A stretch of DNA of 64,000 bases from Oscheius sp. JU75 (lineage: Eukaryota > Nematoda > Chromadorea > Rhabditida > Rhabditidae), in NCBI GenBank assembly GCA_037178855.1, contig JASJZC010000005.1, positions 8,494,001 through 8,558,000 on the forward strand, given 5' to 3'. Positions 12,952-25,555 of this stretch are shown here, piece after piece; the stretch's first letter is position 1, and the number at the start of each line of letters is the position of its first letter. Below the pieces are notes generated by a model. It ran no database searches and was not told where the DNA came from. It worked only from the letters and a program-made list of their open reading frames with translations. Made by a program: the position numbers and the translations under genes.

Positions 12952-15900
12952 CACGCTGAAAATTTTAAAATGTTTATGGGACGTGGTAGGGGAAGAGTAC
13001 AAGCTCTCATGGTCAGAATTAGATGGCAATGATCCCACGTCCACCCTCCTTCCCACTCTCAGAGATCAAGTAATTCGTGAATTGGGGCCTAATTGAGACA
13101 GATCTGGAGATCGTCTCAGGAAAGTTCTTTGAAAGTTGGGGAATTTGCAGGAACGACTATCTTAAAACTGGAACAAAAACATGGTACGAGGCTCGAATAT
13201 CTAGTTTAATGTTCAGGTTAGGACTTAACAACATAGTAGAAATAGAAACTCAGAGGCTTAATAAAGCAGACACCAAAGAAGACAGCAATTAGAGACCACA
13301 GTTGCTAGAAACTAAAGGACGGAAATAGGAGAACAGAGTTGTTTCAGGAATCGCAATACTATGAATACCGCTCATGGATATTCGAATTACAACCTTTTTG
13401 AGACAGATTTCAAAACTTAGCACACTTTCCTGACTTTCTTGATATTCTCGCATTTTGGGAAAGGTCCCATGGTCCAAAATGTGTTCTGCTATTGTCTACA
13501 ACAAAGAGTTAAGCCCTAAATAACAGAAACACCGGATTTCGGCCAAAAGCCATCTGAAGCCAAAGAAAAAACAAAGGATGAGCCATAAGCATTACGGAGA
13601 TAATCCACATAGGCTGTTTTTTTTTCCACAAAACACAAAAAACAGTTAACAAGATCTGAGGAAGAAAAACGTGGGCAACTTCAAATTTAGCCGCCCGCTC
13701 GAATTTCCATAGAAGAGGTTTCTTTTATTCTTTGGCCGAATTAATTAATCCAAGAGGGACTTATTTCAGAGAAAAAGACAGAGGACTGAATCCGTGGGAA
13801 AAGTCACGCTATGAGGTAAATCAAGTTTTTCCTGTTGCTAAGTGGGAAATATGAGACGGCGGAAAACAACCGGGTGGATACAAACAATGTTGGAAGACGG
13901 GGAAACAAGGAGAGATTTCTGGAAAGAACTGTTTTGTGTCACCCTCAGAGATGATTGGTTTGTTTGAGCGAGCGAAAAATTAGCGGAAGCTGTGCTATAG
14001 ACACGTCCCCAAGATCAGAATCGTCAAAGGCTTCAGCTTCACAAACCTAATGCATTTTCTGAGCCGGAACGGAATTTTAAAGAGAAAGATGATCGAGCTC
14101 AGTCTTTGACTTGAGGCAGTGCAAATTCAAAGATTAGAAAACGTCAGATTTTGAATGAAACGTTTCCTCCGAGTAGCTTTTATTCAAATATTGACGGACT
14201 ATTCCCAGAAATTTTGAAGTCAAACTTAAAACTCATTCCGAAAACCTACTTTATGACCAGTTGAAGTCGACTACTAAAGTCATATGGTACTCCAATATAC
14301 ACAACAAACAAATCGCGCTGGTGACGAGAAAATCGAAAACGCATGAAGTCACGTACTGTGTTCAGTGAACTATAAAATTATGGGAACATAGCCGTTTGAA
14401 TAAGCTTGCTGAATTGGTTTTCTGCCCTCTTTGAAAAGGAAGAGGCGAGAACTCTATGAAAACATTTATGCCCGCTGAGCAATTAGAACTTCTCGAACAT
14501 CTAGTGATCAAAGAGTTTTGAGGAAAAGTCCGAAAATCGGGATAAGGAAGTTTAGAGTTCCATCTCAAGGTTCTATGCCAGATGGAAATCGGGTTTCTCA
14601 CATTCTTTGGGATGCGAGAGGGAGGAAATTTCATGAATTGCATAGTAGGAAGGGTTTTCCTTTTTTCAAGGGAGAAACCCTACCAAACCTCCTACACACT
14701 AAGATTGAGAACGCTGTGATTTAAATCTTTGATCAAGCTGTGCCTTTCAAGAGATGTCAATCGGATATTCGGTGAAGGTGAGTCTACGCAACAGCTACGG
14801 AACTGGATATAGAGTGGCAGATAGATGTATAACAAGTTCTCACTAGTACTGCTATAAATTGGAAGTAGGTTTGAAAGTCAACTTCCTTGAAAAACAGAAT
14901 ATGAATTGGCTCGACTCTTGCAAATGTCTTTTCACTGGAAAACATGGAAATATGAGAAAGTTATTCTCCTTTCTTATAATGGCGTCAGTTTTGTCAGCTT
15001 GTTAAGCATCAGTTTTACCTGTTCAACAGCAAGAGACCACATGGACTACTTAAGATTTTGGCAAAGTTGGAACTAGGGACTCAACAGTAAGTGTAGGAAT
15101 GTGTGGGCGCGTTAGAGTTTTGAGAAAACCGTTTATTGAAACTAGAGAGTGACATCTACGAAAAGTGATACAAGTGTGTACTAACAATGAAAAACAATAT
15201 ATAAACAGAAGTCAATGTATTCCCCCATTGTTATTGAAATAACAATACGTCAGCGTCACTAGAAGAAGTATACCACAAAAAAGTGACTTCAGATTTCTAA
15301 AGATGGTAGCAGCTGTGAATAAGCAATACTCTGTTCACAGCTTTCGTGTAGATTTCTACAAAAAATTTGTTTGTTTCGGTTCACTGGCTTTCGTTCCCCT
15401 TACTAATTACACACCCCCAATCTCTGATGAAACGGAAGTGATCCCACAATTAAACTAGCATGTGAATTACGAGCATATAATTTTAGCAGGAAGAGGAATG
15501 TTTTGGATTATGTTTTTTTTGGGGCAACTGAAATATGGCCGGAGGATTTGAAAATGTGAACAAGATTGTCCTGGAATAGACCTTTTAAAGTGCTTCTGAA
15601 GATTCGGTTTCTGTAAATATTTTTGAGATGTTTCTAAAGGGCAAACGATGTTTTGACGCAAATTGAGGCAGTTTTGTATGCAATTAGGAGACGATTTTGC
15701 GGGTGCAATACAGGTGAGGTAAAGCTATATTTGAGCTGAATGAAAACAAGACCTTCTTCAGACATAGTATAACTTTGGCTAAGAAAAAAGTACTTGCTGC
15801 TGACAATAGCGTCTCTATTGTTGCTTTTTTTTCGAGGGGATTCCAAAAACTGGAAGAAAGCAACGGCTTGTCATTGAAACAGTTTGCCGAGGTATTACGG

Positions 15901-17334
15901 TTGAGAAAAAGCAGACAGACTTTTCATTTGAACTCTCTTTCTGTTTCGAGAGGATTCCAAAGAATAAAATCTGCGGCATGCGGGGAGTACCATGCTAACA
16001 GATGGCAAATATGGTACGTGTGAGCCAGCGTAGAGCGATGTTACTACCGGGAAAACTTGGCAAAAGGCAGTATAGGTTGGCGTCGTGTAAAGAGGAGAGC
16101 ATCTTGACCATGCCAAAAGACTAGATTAAACGAGCAGTTCATCAACAGAATGAAGCGTGGGCTTAGCAAGGATGAAAACACTGTGTCTAGCGCTAATATT
16201 GTGGACACTGCCAATAAATGGTCTCAACAACAACTGTCAATAGTGAAACGGTTGAGATAAATTGACCAGCCTACGCCTCTGAGTTTTATGTCGGAAGCTA
16301 GGAAAGGTGGTCTGGCTTCAGCAAAAAAACTTCATAATGGGGAGGAGGGTCTATAGACGATATCAAGCATGTTTGATCGATGTCCGACAATTAAATAATG
16401 CTCATTCATTATACAAAAGTGTTCGGGTGGGGTGCTCTTACACTTTTCTAGCACAGAGATCAAAAGAGAAGCCGGCTCTCAATATTCCTAAGAGGATGAT
16501 TTGCAAGATGAAACCAGTGAGGAGACGGGAGAATGTTGGTGACATGAAGAGAGGAAATGATGTCATCTTGAAAGATGTAAGTGAACGACGCCTTTGATAA
16601 ACTAGGTGTTCTGGTTGTGACTGGTTACGTAGTTGGAAAGAGGTTCTGTATTTGCATTCTTGATTTTCGTAAATTGGTATAGTTCAATTCAAAAATAACT
16701 AAAGAGTCTCAAACATTCTAACTTGTGAATCACGAACGAGCGTTGTTGACATTTTTAATTCAAAAGTCTCAGTTCTCGCTTTTCTTTTCAAAGAGGACAG
16801 AAAACCACAATGGGTGAGTCACACTTCGACCAGAATAATTAATACCATCCACCTTTCACAAATTTTTATGCTCTAGTAGCTAGGGATTCTGGACCGAACG
16901 GCTTACATAACAAGATCCAAATAAGCAGCTTATTCCAGAGTTGAAATTCAAGATTATCTGCAAATATTTTGTGGAAGCTTGTTGAATTTGAGTGGTTTCC
17001 AAGATCAGAATGTGCTCCAAAAAAGAAGGGCTTATTATGAAGTTGGAGTCACCGCGATGACCCACTCGCTCCAACAAACACACACTAATTATGAGCACAA
17101 TTGCATTTATTTTATGTAATTAATGTGTAGGCGACTGTCTTTAGAAGGAGGACATCTGGGGCTGAGACGCGAAGAAAAGATAATATAAGGAAAACAATGG
17201 AACTGCGGCAAACAAATTGTAGACCACAGTAGGAAAAAAAGACAATGGCTGTTCTAGAAAGTGGTCTTCATTATCTATACACGGGGAATGCCCTGCTACT
17301 CTTGCTTTAATTATGCCCATTATTCGGAAGAGGT

Positions 17335-17600
17335 TGTAAAAATCTCTACTATCTAAAGCGCGATAGTTTCTGTGGAGGACTCCGTCTGCTGTTTGTTTGT
17401 TTGTCCGTGGCTATGAAACAGAAGCGAGCCAGTTATGTTGTCCAGAAGTTTTGTTATTCGGAAACAGTTATTGCCTAAATTGTATGGCAATTTAACTTTG
17501 GGTGCGCTCTAGAACTTAGCTTTTTCACAGTTAAGCCCTTCTGTTATTACGAAGCGGCGCAGCCGCCAGTGTAAACTGATGGCAAAAGGATGGCGAAGTC
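17335..17600 (-). repeat. Dispersed repeat family 1, copy 2 (reverse)
   Basis: Read on the minus strand it shows the same landmarks as the copies at 2815 and 49385: CGGCTGCGCCGCTTCG, later TCGCTTCTG, GCCACGGACAAACAAACAAA, then GGAGTCCTCCACAGAAA and GCGCTTTAGATAGTAGAGA. The 3' end matches copy 1 over TTTAGATAGTAGAGAT. Confidence 0.65.
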
Positions 17601-17624
17601 GTCGGAGACGGCTGGTCTTGTTTC

Positions 17625-17760
17625 TGTGTATGTACGTCTGTCTGTCTGAAGCCCTAATTAAAAATGTGTCAGTTACTTTGTAACAGCAATTTTACCTTTT
17701 GCAAGTCAAGTCAAACCAAGTCAGTAGGGATACGATGTTTTTGAGACGCAATTACTCCTG
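17625..17760 (+). repeat. Dispersed repeat family 2, copy 1
   Basis: Shares GTCTGTCT-AA-CCCTAATT and TTTTGCAAGTCAAGTCA with the segment at 55665-55790, in the same order and with similar spacing. It is degenerate and non-coding. Confidence 0.5.
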
Positions 17761-20445
17761 TCAGGGTAATTCAACTGGAGCAGCATCTACCTGTCACAAA
17801 CTCCAACGGGGCATCAGTCAAACTTGTGAGAGAAATAGATAGAAAGTAATAGGTTAAGTTTGAAATGGTTACATAATAAGTTTCTTCAATCCTGGACTAA
17901 CGGCACTGGTAAGTGATTTGCAGGTGATGGCGATTTGATTCCTAAAATTTACAGGAAGTTAGCATCCCCGGAGTTTGTGACAGCAGTTTTCATTCTTAAT
18001 TGCCTTTTTGACAGCTGTTAATTTTAAAATTTCTAAGCTCCGCAACTTCCTATAACAACAGCTGGCTCAAAGTTGGTCTCCCGCTCCCAACTTTTAATAA
18101 TCGGATCGCGTACTCAGTAGCCACTGAAGCTAATTTCCCTTCCTATTTATGATCTCAGGAATTCTACGTATCACCGTTCTCGTTCCACCCTTCATTCAAT
18201 AGGTTAAACTCGAGGTCAAGATATCAAGAGCGCCGATTGGCAACATTTGATTACAGCTGTCGTCTATTGAGGTTCGACTTCTGCGAAGGGAAACAGCACA
18301 AAGATTCTTTTGATATGCTTAAAGGCTTAATTAAACCCTTCTTCAGTACTGATTTGTAAAAGTGTGTTATTACCCGTCGTGCCTTGTACCAACGTCTTTT
18401 GGAAGTTCGCGTTTTCTCGATGTTTTCCAGGATCCATGCCATTCCTCCGTCACAAGCTTGGTTTCCTGTTTTCGTCTTACCTATTTTTTATTCTACTAAC
18501 TAATACAGTTAGAGATGTTTCTGTTCCTTGTTCTGCATAGATCTTTGTTGTCAAGACTTGAACAAAGAACTACCGAACAATGTTTGATTAAACTCTTACG
18601 AGTTTTGATTACAATTTCAGGTGGAAAGCATATAGAATCTTTAAGTTCAATCTCATGGCATAACATGTTGCCTTTTGTGGCTTTAAAAACAGTGCTTCAC
18701 GCACTCTGAACAGCTAGGCACCTGGGCAATCAGTTTCTGAACATTCGGCTTTTTATCACTGCTACAATTCGATCTCAACAACTGCTCTCTGTCAGTAGAC
18801 ATTACTCGTATATGCTTCTTCAATGAACTACTTTTGGTGATTCTGGAAAAACGTTTTTGTTTTGAAGTGTACTCTAAACTGTTTTTGCTCTGTGAATGAT
18901 CACTATCTTACCACAGTTACTACAGTTACTAGCTCTTTAATAGTCGCTTGCTTTATGTTTTCCTCCGTGTGCTCCATATTAGAATCTTTTTGTAAAGAAT
19001 TTTACCGGTCCGTTTAAGAGAAACATGAAAGTAATATGAGACATTTCATTCCTCTGGATTTCAAATCTATTGTTACCAATTGAAGAGCTGTACGGCGCTA
19101 AAAGCGCTTAGTTGTTAGTTGTTTTAACCGATCAAAGAATCACAAACGAACACATGAACTTTATTTCTACTTCCTTATACAACCATTTGGTTAACTTTTC
19201 GATATTATTTCAAAATCTAACTTATCCATGAGTACCTCGACTATCCTCGAAAAAAAGTTTAAGTATTTACAGCCGGCCAGAACCAAGGCGTTACTATGCT
19301 TTTTCCATAATTTCCAAACACTTTTGTATCCTACTTGATCTCTTGATCCTAACTTACTTTACCCGGTTGTATTATTAGAAACACCCGCGTTCTCACATAG
19401 AATATTCTTCTGTTGACCTCTCGTCTAGCTTATTATTAAAAGTCATTCCAAATATTTGCTTACCTCTCTACACTCGTTTGCATATTTTGCTGTGAACAAT
19501 TGAGTGAACCCTTAAGTGATTAAATAGCAACAGATTAACTTTTCCCGTTGTTTCCGTTGTAAACAGTAGATCTCAGCATAGGTAACCTGATTTGATGATT
19601 TAGCTTGTTTAATGCCAAACATTATTGTTGCACAATGGGTATTCGGGGGAAACAGTTGCTTTTTTTCGTTTCCAATACTTGAGTGGAGTTTAAATTGTTC
19701 TTTCACCTCTGTACATGTTCCCATGAAAGTTAGTCACGTGGAAAACTATTGCTATATATGATGCAGCATGTGAGAAGCTAGAATATTCCAGGAAACAACA
19801 CATTGTAGAATTTAAGATAAAGCCAAGACTGTCTTCATATTTGCTACCTGATCTCTTTCACATACAAACCTTCACATGATCACATGAAGCAATTTCAAGT
19901 CTCGTGCAGTGTATCCGAGATTTTTTGTTTCACCTGGTATGCTGCATCACTTTTTCTGGAACCACTTAGCGATATAGTTACTTTACTTATTGTAGTAATA
20001 CCAGTTAAAAAATTTTTAGCCTAGAAACAAAGTAGCTAGCCCCATTGACAACAGCGAAACCCGAGACTACAGTAAGATTAAAAGTGGCGGTCATGAAAGG
20101 AGTAACCTAATCCGATTGAGCATGACCAAACTATTATCTCTTTAGAAAAAAACTAAAAGTAGAAAAAAATCGTACAGATTTCCTCTGAAAACAACCGCTA
20201 AAACTAATGGAGACCACACGATTACCCCCATACCTTTCGTCAAGACTTCCCTATTTTCAACTGCTCATCCGTATCCTTTCTTCCGCTACTTATGCTACAC
20301 TGTCAGAGAAAACTCACTCCTCTCTTGCTCATATCTTTTCGCAAAAAGTTTGCCCTTTCCTCCTACTCACATGTTCATGCGAACCGTTCCCAAAGTTTTG
20401 TTTCTCATGCCCTACTCATGAGTCCTTTTATTCTGACTTTCAGAA

Positions 20446-22330
20446 ATGACGACGGCACTTTCACCGGTACCAATGTGGATGATTTTGTCGACCTTGGCAC
20501 TCTCCATGGTCGGTCTTATTGGAAATTTGCTCATATTTATGGCCTCATTCGTGTCAAGACAGCTTAGAGGACGATGTCAGCTTTTTATAGCCGCGCTAGC
20601 TGGTGTGGATGTCCTCGTCTGTGTCTACTTGGTATATTTTCTTGACAGTTTGAAAAGAAACAAAACTTTAAAGGTACTTCTACGCATTCTGATGCTGCTG
20701 GGTTGGTTCAATGTGACGAATGCGGCTTGCTTCCTGATGAGTGCGTTCGGTCTGTTCGCGCTGAATGCACAATCGGCTATTGGACTGATTTTGGGCATTG
20801 ACAGACTATTAGCGGTACTTATACCTTTGAGGTCAGTTTTTTGATTAATTGATTAGATGTTGCAGCAATTTTCATATAAAGGAAAGTGGGAAGCAGGCGC
20901 TGTTGAAGGTCTAGAACTTGTCGCAGAAATCTGGATTATCTCACTAATTTAACAAAAACACCTTAGGGTAAACAAGACTGACTTAGAACTGTTTTTCAGT
21001 AATGGAACCCTTCAAAGCCTAAAAGTCAAACTTGACATCCTCGTAGTACGACTTTGAACTCGCACATTTATTCATGTGATGCCAAAGTTACTGCCTCAAA
21101 TAGCTGCCTCTACTATTAGCCCTACTTTCTCGAAACTTCTTCGTGCAAGAAGTTGACCTCAAAAAAGCTTTCGCCTGACTGCACCTAAAACTAACTACTT
21201 AGAAAACTTGAAAATGTTCACAGCCAAAGCTAAAAGTCAAACAGAGATCGAGTAAGGGAACTTTGTTTGCAGATACCGAAAAATTCCCAACTATGTCTAT
21301 GGTTTGATGTGGGTGTCCATCGTCATCTATGCCTTCCTGTTGACTATCAAAGGATACACGGATATGAGCGGTACTTTTTCTATTTATACCCTACAATATT
21401 CAAATCTCAGACGAAAATGTGGTAGTATGCCTTCCCCCCACAGCTTACAACAGCAATGCCAGAATGATCTGGATTTTTGCCAGTTTCCTGATCGCTGTAC
21501 TCGTCCTGTTCGTATATGGCGCAGCTAATATAAAATGCAGATTTATGGGTAAGTTCAGTCTCTGAACTGGAAATATCATCATCATTTACAGCCAAGTCAG
21601 CGACAGAAGCAAGTTTGAACTCGGTAAAAAGATTACTGAGCTCACTAACACTGGTAGTGGTCATCTACTCATCAACATGGTTCTTGACTGTATTGATGCT
21701 GGTATTGACTCAGGTTTGCACACTAGCTTTCGTCTCTGTTTCTCTGTCTCATTCAAATGCATCTTTGCGTGTCTTCGACTGACTGCCTAGAAGTACGGAT
21801 GGGATTCGTTTTGATGAGCGGACAAAACTGCACGAGATAAGATTCCTGTAGCCACCATGCTTGTACGTTATAGAGCACGCCTGGCATCTGAGACAACATG
21901 CGAGAGAACTGAATTGCATGCCGAATAGGTACGGGGTCAAATTATCTTGACTATGGAAGGGAAAATTCAAGATTTCCCTATCCCTCAGCCTCTTCTTCGC
22001 TATTTTCCCTTGCCTGCTACCCATGTCCATAGATCACCTCAAATGGCCTCAATTACCTTCAATTTCAAGGTACTCAATATGGCTCCGGAGACAGTTCAAC
22101 TGATCAATCAGCAGCTGGCGTGGCTCGTCATAATAAATGCCTCTTTAAACTTCTTCATATATTATTGGCGAGCACCTGAATATAGGTTAGGATTAAAAAA
22201 AGTATCAAGAAAAATATTTTTCAGAAAAGCCTTTAAATACATGCTGACGGGTGGACAGAGCAGTCATCCAAACTTCTCAACTGGATCTTTCGCCACAAGA
22301 CGAAGTACTGTAGCTATCGTTCCTGTATAG
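20446..22330 (+). CDS. Chemoreceptor GPCR, srsx-like
   Basis: The N-terminus is LSTLALSMVGLIGNLLIFM (helix 1). Helix 3 is followed by IGLILGIDRLLAVLIPLRY, the srsx version of the DRY region, split by a 440-base intron. Further exons give IPNYVYGLMWVSIVIYAFLL, then VVVCLPPTAYNSNARMIWIF into helix 5, then VKRLLSSLTLVVVIYSSTWF for helix 6 (about 21593-21712). After a long intron, WLVIINASLNFFIYYWRAPE closes helix 7, matching the srsx ending NASxNFFIYYWRSxEYR. All seven helices and junction phases are consistent and the stop is at 22328-22330. Likely a sensory-neuron odorant or peptide receptor, by family; the ligand is unknown. Confidence 0.85.
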
Positions 22331-22921
22331 AAGTTACAATGAAATAGACGTGTAAATAAATCAAAACGAAAGAAAAATACTTGTGGCATGGTTGCACGAT
22401 GACCCGGTTCGTTCGATGTTAAAGTTTGTTACAAGTGAAAGGCATGAGAAGTGGACTGAAAATTACTACCCATAGCGCACTTATAAGTCGCACTATGCTC
22501 TAAAGACGGTATAACACCTAAGAGTAGCTTCGAGACAGTTGCATCAAAAAGTATACAAACTGAACTAATGTCTGCATTTCAGAGTCCGTCTGGGTCACGC
22601 AAGTTCAACCAGAAGGTCATAGAGGCGGCTTGGCAGATGTGGAGGTCTAGCTAGTCAATATCCTCTCCGTCTTATGTTTCCCCACCAAACTTCTGTCAAA
22701 GTGTATCCTTTTCTGTTACGTTATTTGTTGTTATAGCTTACCTCTTGAATTGTGCCAAATTTATTCGGGTAATAATCAGTTAACTCGTCTCTGTCGTTCA
22801 AACTCGATATCGTAACTTATTATGTATGAACACGCTTTTTAACACGGGTTCATCAAGCCACAGAAGGAAGGAAACGAAAAAAGGAATGTTTGGAAAAAAG
22901 GACCAAAAAGCAAAAAGCATT

Positions 22922-23004
22922 CCGTCGAGCCGGATTCGAACCAGCGACCTAAGGATATCTGACCTGGCTACAGTCCTCCGCTCTACCAACTGAGCTATCG
23001 ACGG
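22922..23004 (-). tRNA. tRNA-Tyr: tRNA-Tyr (GTA anticodon) with an 11-base intron
   Basis: Read on the minus strand it begins CCGTCGATAGCTCAGTTGGT and ends GGTTCGAATCCGGCTCGACG plus GA, giving a full acceptor stem, the A box and the B box GGTTCGAATCC. The anticodon loop reads CTGTAG, so the anticodon is GTA. An 11-base insert follows position 37, where eukaryotic tRNA-Tyr introns lie, then ATCCTT closes the stem. Mature length is 72 before CCA. Confidence 0.97.
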
Positions 23005-23162
23005 CATGGAACTGCCAAGATTCGCTGATTAACATATTTCATAGGACTGTTGATTAGAAGTTTTGCATACTTCAGAAGAAGACTATGGCGAAGATTACTG
23101 GTTCATTAAATAACAAGCACACAAATAAAGAAATGAAGGGTTGCAATCACTTGAGAAGTCAA

Positions 23163-24379
23163 TTAATGCAAGGCCAGGAGTCTCTTCCTCTCATTGATGA
23201 AGAGATCAGCATCAGAGAAGAAGTCATTTCTGGGAGAACCGAACTCGCAACGAATGGTCAGTCTGATATCATCCTCCCGGCACTTTCCGTCCCTCCACAT
23301 GTAGAAATCATCACCGCGCCTCTCCAGACGATAAGTCAAGTGCGAGAAACAGGTTTTGTGATTTTGTGGGATGCGAGAAATTCTGAAATAGTGACACAAG
23401 TTAATCCCGACTACAAGATTTACGTACCGATCAGAGATCTGCACTCTGGCGTGATCAAAGCATGGAGACAAAAGCTCATTTGATAAAGTAGACATGTTTG
23501 TCCTTACGCGCAAGGGGTGATGGCACTTTTTGCTCTTTGTTCTGGTGCTGGTGGAGAGATCTTAGCTATTCCATCAGAGACACAGCATTTTTATACTAAG
23601 AAACAGAGCCAAATATCCTGTTGGTTCCAGCTGCTACCATTAAGCGCAGTCAAATCCAAACAACCAAGAGTCTAGTTTACAATTATGTAATATGTTGTTG
23701 TCTCCTTATACGTGTATTTACTTTGCTGTTTCCCATCTTGCCTCATACTCAAAACAATTAGCGTTCTAATAACGTAGTGACCATTTAATTTTAAGTTCGC
23801 TACAAGTAGCCTAGCTACCATAAACAAGTCAATCAGAGAGCTTGTACCAGCTTGTGATGTCCAAGCGCAAATTGAGGAGTCATTTTTTTGCAGACCATGT
23901 TTTGTATGGTCATCTAATCGCTTTTGGAAGTGTTTGAGAGTTCCGTGTCAATTTCAGATCCGTACAAACCTGTAAGCAGTGGCCGCTTTGGGACAAAGAA
24001 TGCTGCAGTAGGTCCTCGGTTCCCCGCGGTCATTCGTCTCCTGAAAATCAGTCCCAATCATTATTTGCCACTTCCGAACAAACCTCGAAGCATGTATTGA
24101 ATGGAACTGTTCTCGGTTTGTGGTCAGCCTCATGCTCCTTGAGCTCCATCACACAGTCAGAAGCGGTCCCTTTAGCCTGGTTCTCATTTCTTTTGCAAAT
24201 CAACTCTCTCCATTCTGGAAACAAGACCATTGTGACGGAATAATCTCCAAATTTGCTTTGAGCATGCTCATTCCCACACAGATTTCCCACAAATATTTAT
24301 GAATCAAAAACTCACGCCAGTGAACACTTTCTCCCGTCACAGCTCCTAGCAAAAGTGAAATGATAGTCAGCGACAACAT
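23163..24379 (-). CDS. Unrecognised secreted cysteine-containing protein, 182 aa
   Basis: Four exons join without a frame break: 24316-24379, 24084-24214, 23970-24040 and 23163-23445, totalling 549 bases. The start gives a clear signal peptide (MLSLTIISLLLGAVTG). About ten cysteines are spread through the mature chain, including NTCFEETNDRG, TYCSILCP, GINLCHYF, NHKTCFSH and DGKCRED. The last exon is the longest and is overlapped by an open antisense frame of similar length. Intron 3 is about 520 bases, much longer than the others. I do not recognise the family. Secretion is inferred from the leader; the even cysteine count suggests disulfides. Confidence 0.65.
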
Positions 24380-25555
24380 CTGAATGACGATCTTCTAATG
24401 GTCTTGTCCCGCTCTTTTATATCCCCTTTGACAGGCATGATATGCCATCAAGTGGGCTGTATAATGACCGGCCTTTGAGATGCTGGTTTGCTACAGGGCG
24501 ACACTTGACTGGAACATTATGCAGTCTCGTTTGGTGATCGGATATGCAGAACTGTGGGAAGCGAGGCTTGTACCTTGGGCGTTAGTTTTGATATTTGAAT
24601 TTAGCAATATTCTATAGAAAGTTTGAAGTAAAGCTCAACAGATTGTGGAAAGGATTTAGCATGCTAATCGTTTTGACTGTTTGTAGTATTTCTAACACAC
24701 AGCTATTTCAATTGCTTTCTTTCTCTTATAACACTTTCATGTTTCTCTCAAAAACATGCTTAAGATCAAGGGCATACGACAGCACGCAACACGAGATCAA
24801 CTTGTTGTCTGTCTAGTGATTGTCAGATGAACTAGTAGTACATAGTCAGATAAGGTGAAATTTGAACATGCTACCTTGGATATGAAAACATGAATCTGAT
24901 GTCATGTTTCCTCTTCTGCTCTCCATTGTCTAAACGAGCTGCAATAGAAGCCCTTAATGCCGTTGACCAAGCTCCCGAAATTGGTTCGAAAAAGGATGAA
25001 GAAGAGTTTTTTGATCCCAACCTATCTGGCCTGAAATTTCTCTACTTCGTTCATAGTCAATTTTTTTAACTCAAGTTTTTGATTGGAGAACACCGACTTC
25101 GCACTAAATAATTAATAAATCATACACTTCCCGTATTATTGAAGGAAGTTTTAGGTTTCCCACGTTGCATTTATTTACATCCTCATTCGCCCTGGTTCAT
25201 ATTGCCGTACGAATGCAGAATTTCAAATTTCAGAAGTGAGGTTTTGAGAATGCTATTTTTCATATTCATGATACTGTTTCGACGACACTTATAGTTGGGC
25301 GTTTTCAACTTGGTCGAAAAGCTTCGCTTTCGTTTTGCTTCTCGATAAAATGGCCATGTCTAAACGTCCAGACATCTCACTCTCAGTCATCACAGCCCAG
25401 TGCCTTCTCTTTTCTGCCTCTTTCCCAGAATTAGAATGTGATGAGGTTTAATAACGAGTTCAATTAATACCTTGCACTTCCTACGCACCCTCTCGTTTTA
25501 GTTCCTTGATCTTCTCCTATTTTTTTTGTTTACGCTCTGTATTCAAATGTAGCAT
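24380..25555. other. Intergenic stretch between divergent genes
   Basis: It lies between the starts of the minus-strand secreted protein and the plus-strand srt receptor, so both promoters should be here. I recognise no specific element. Confidence 0.4.

Larger units (their letters stand above)
12952..20445. other. Long gene-free region
   Basis: About 7.5 kb with only short unsupported reading frames on both strands. It contains a reverse-oriented copy of dispersed repeat family 1 (17335-17600) and a copy of family 2 (about 17625-17760). I see no tRNA, transposase or exon with family resemblance. Confidence 0.5.

Noticed and set aside
15775-16023. 82-residue frame with two similar FSRGFQK/VSRGFQR blocks
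   Set aside because: The two blocks are a short local repeat in AT-rich sequence; no domain or splice context.
23085-23483. Plus-strand 132-residue open frame
   Set aside because: It overlaps the last exon of a spliced minus-strand gene with a signal peptide and consistent phase. The plus frame has no family resemblance.
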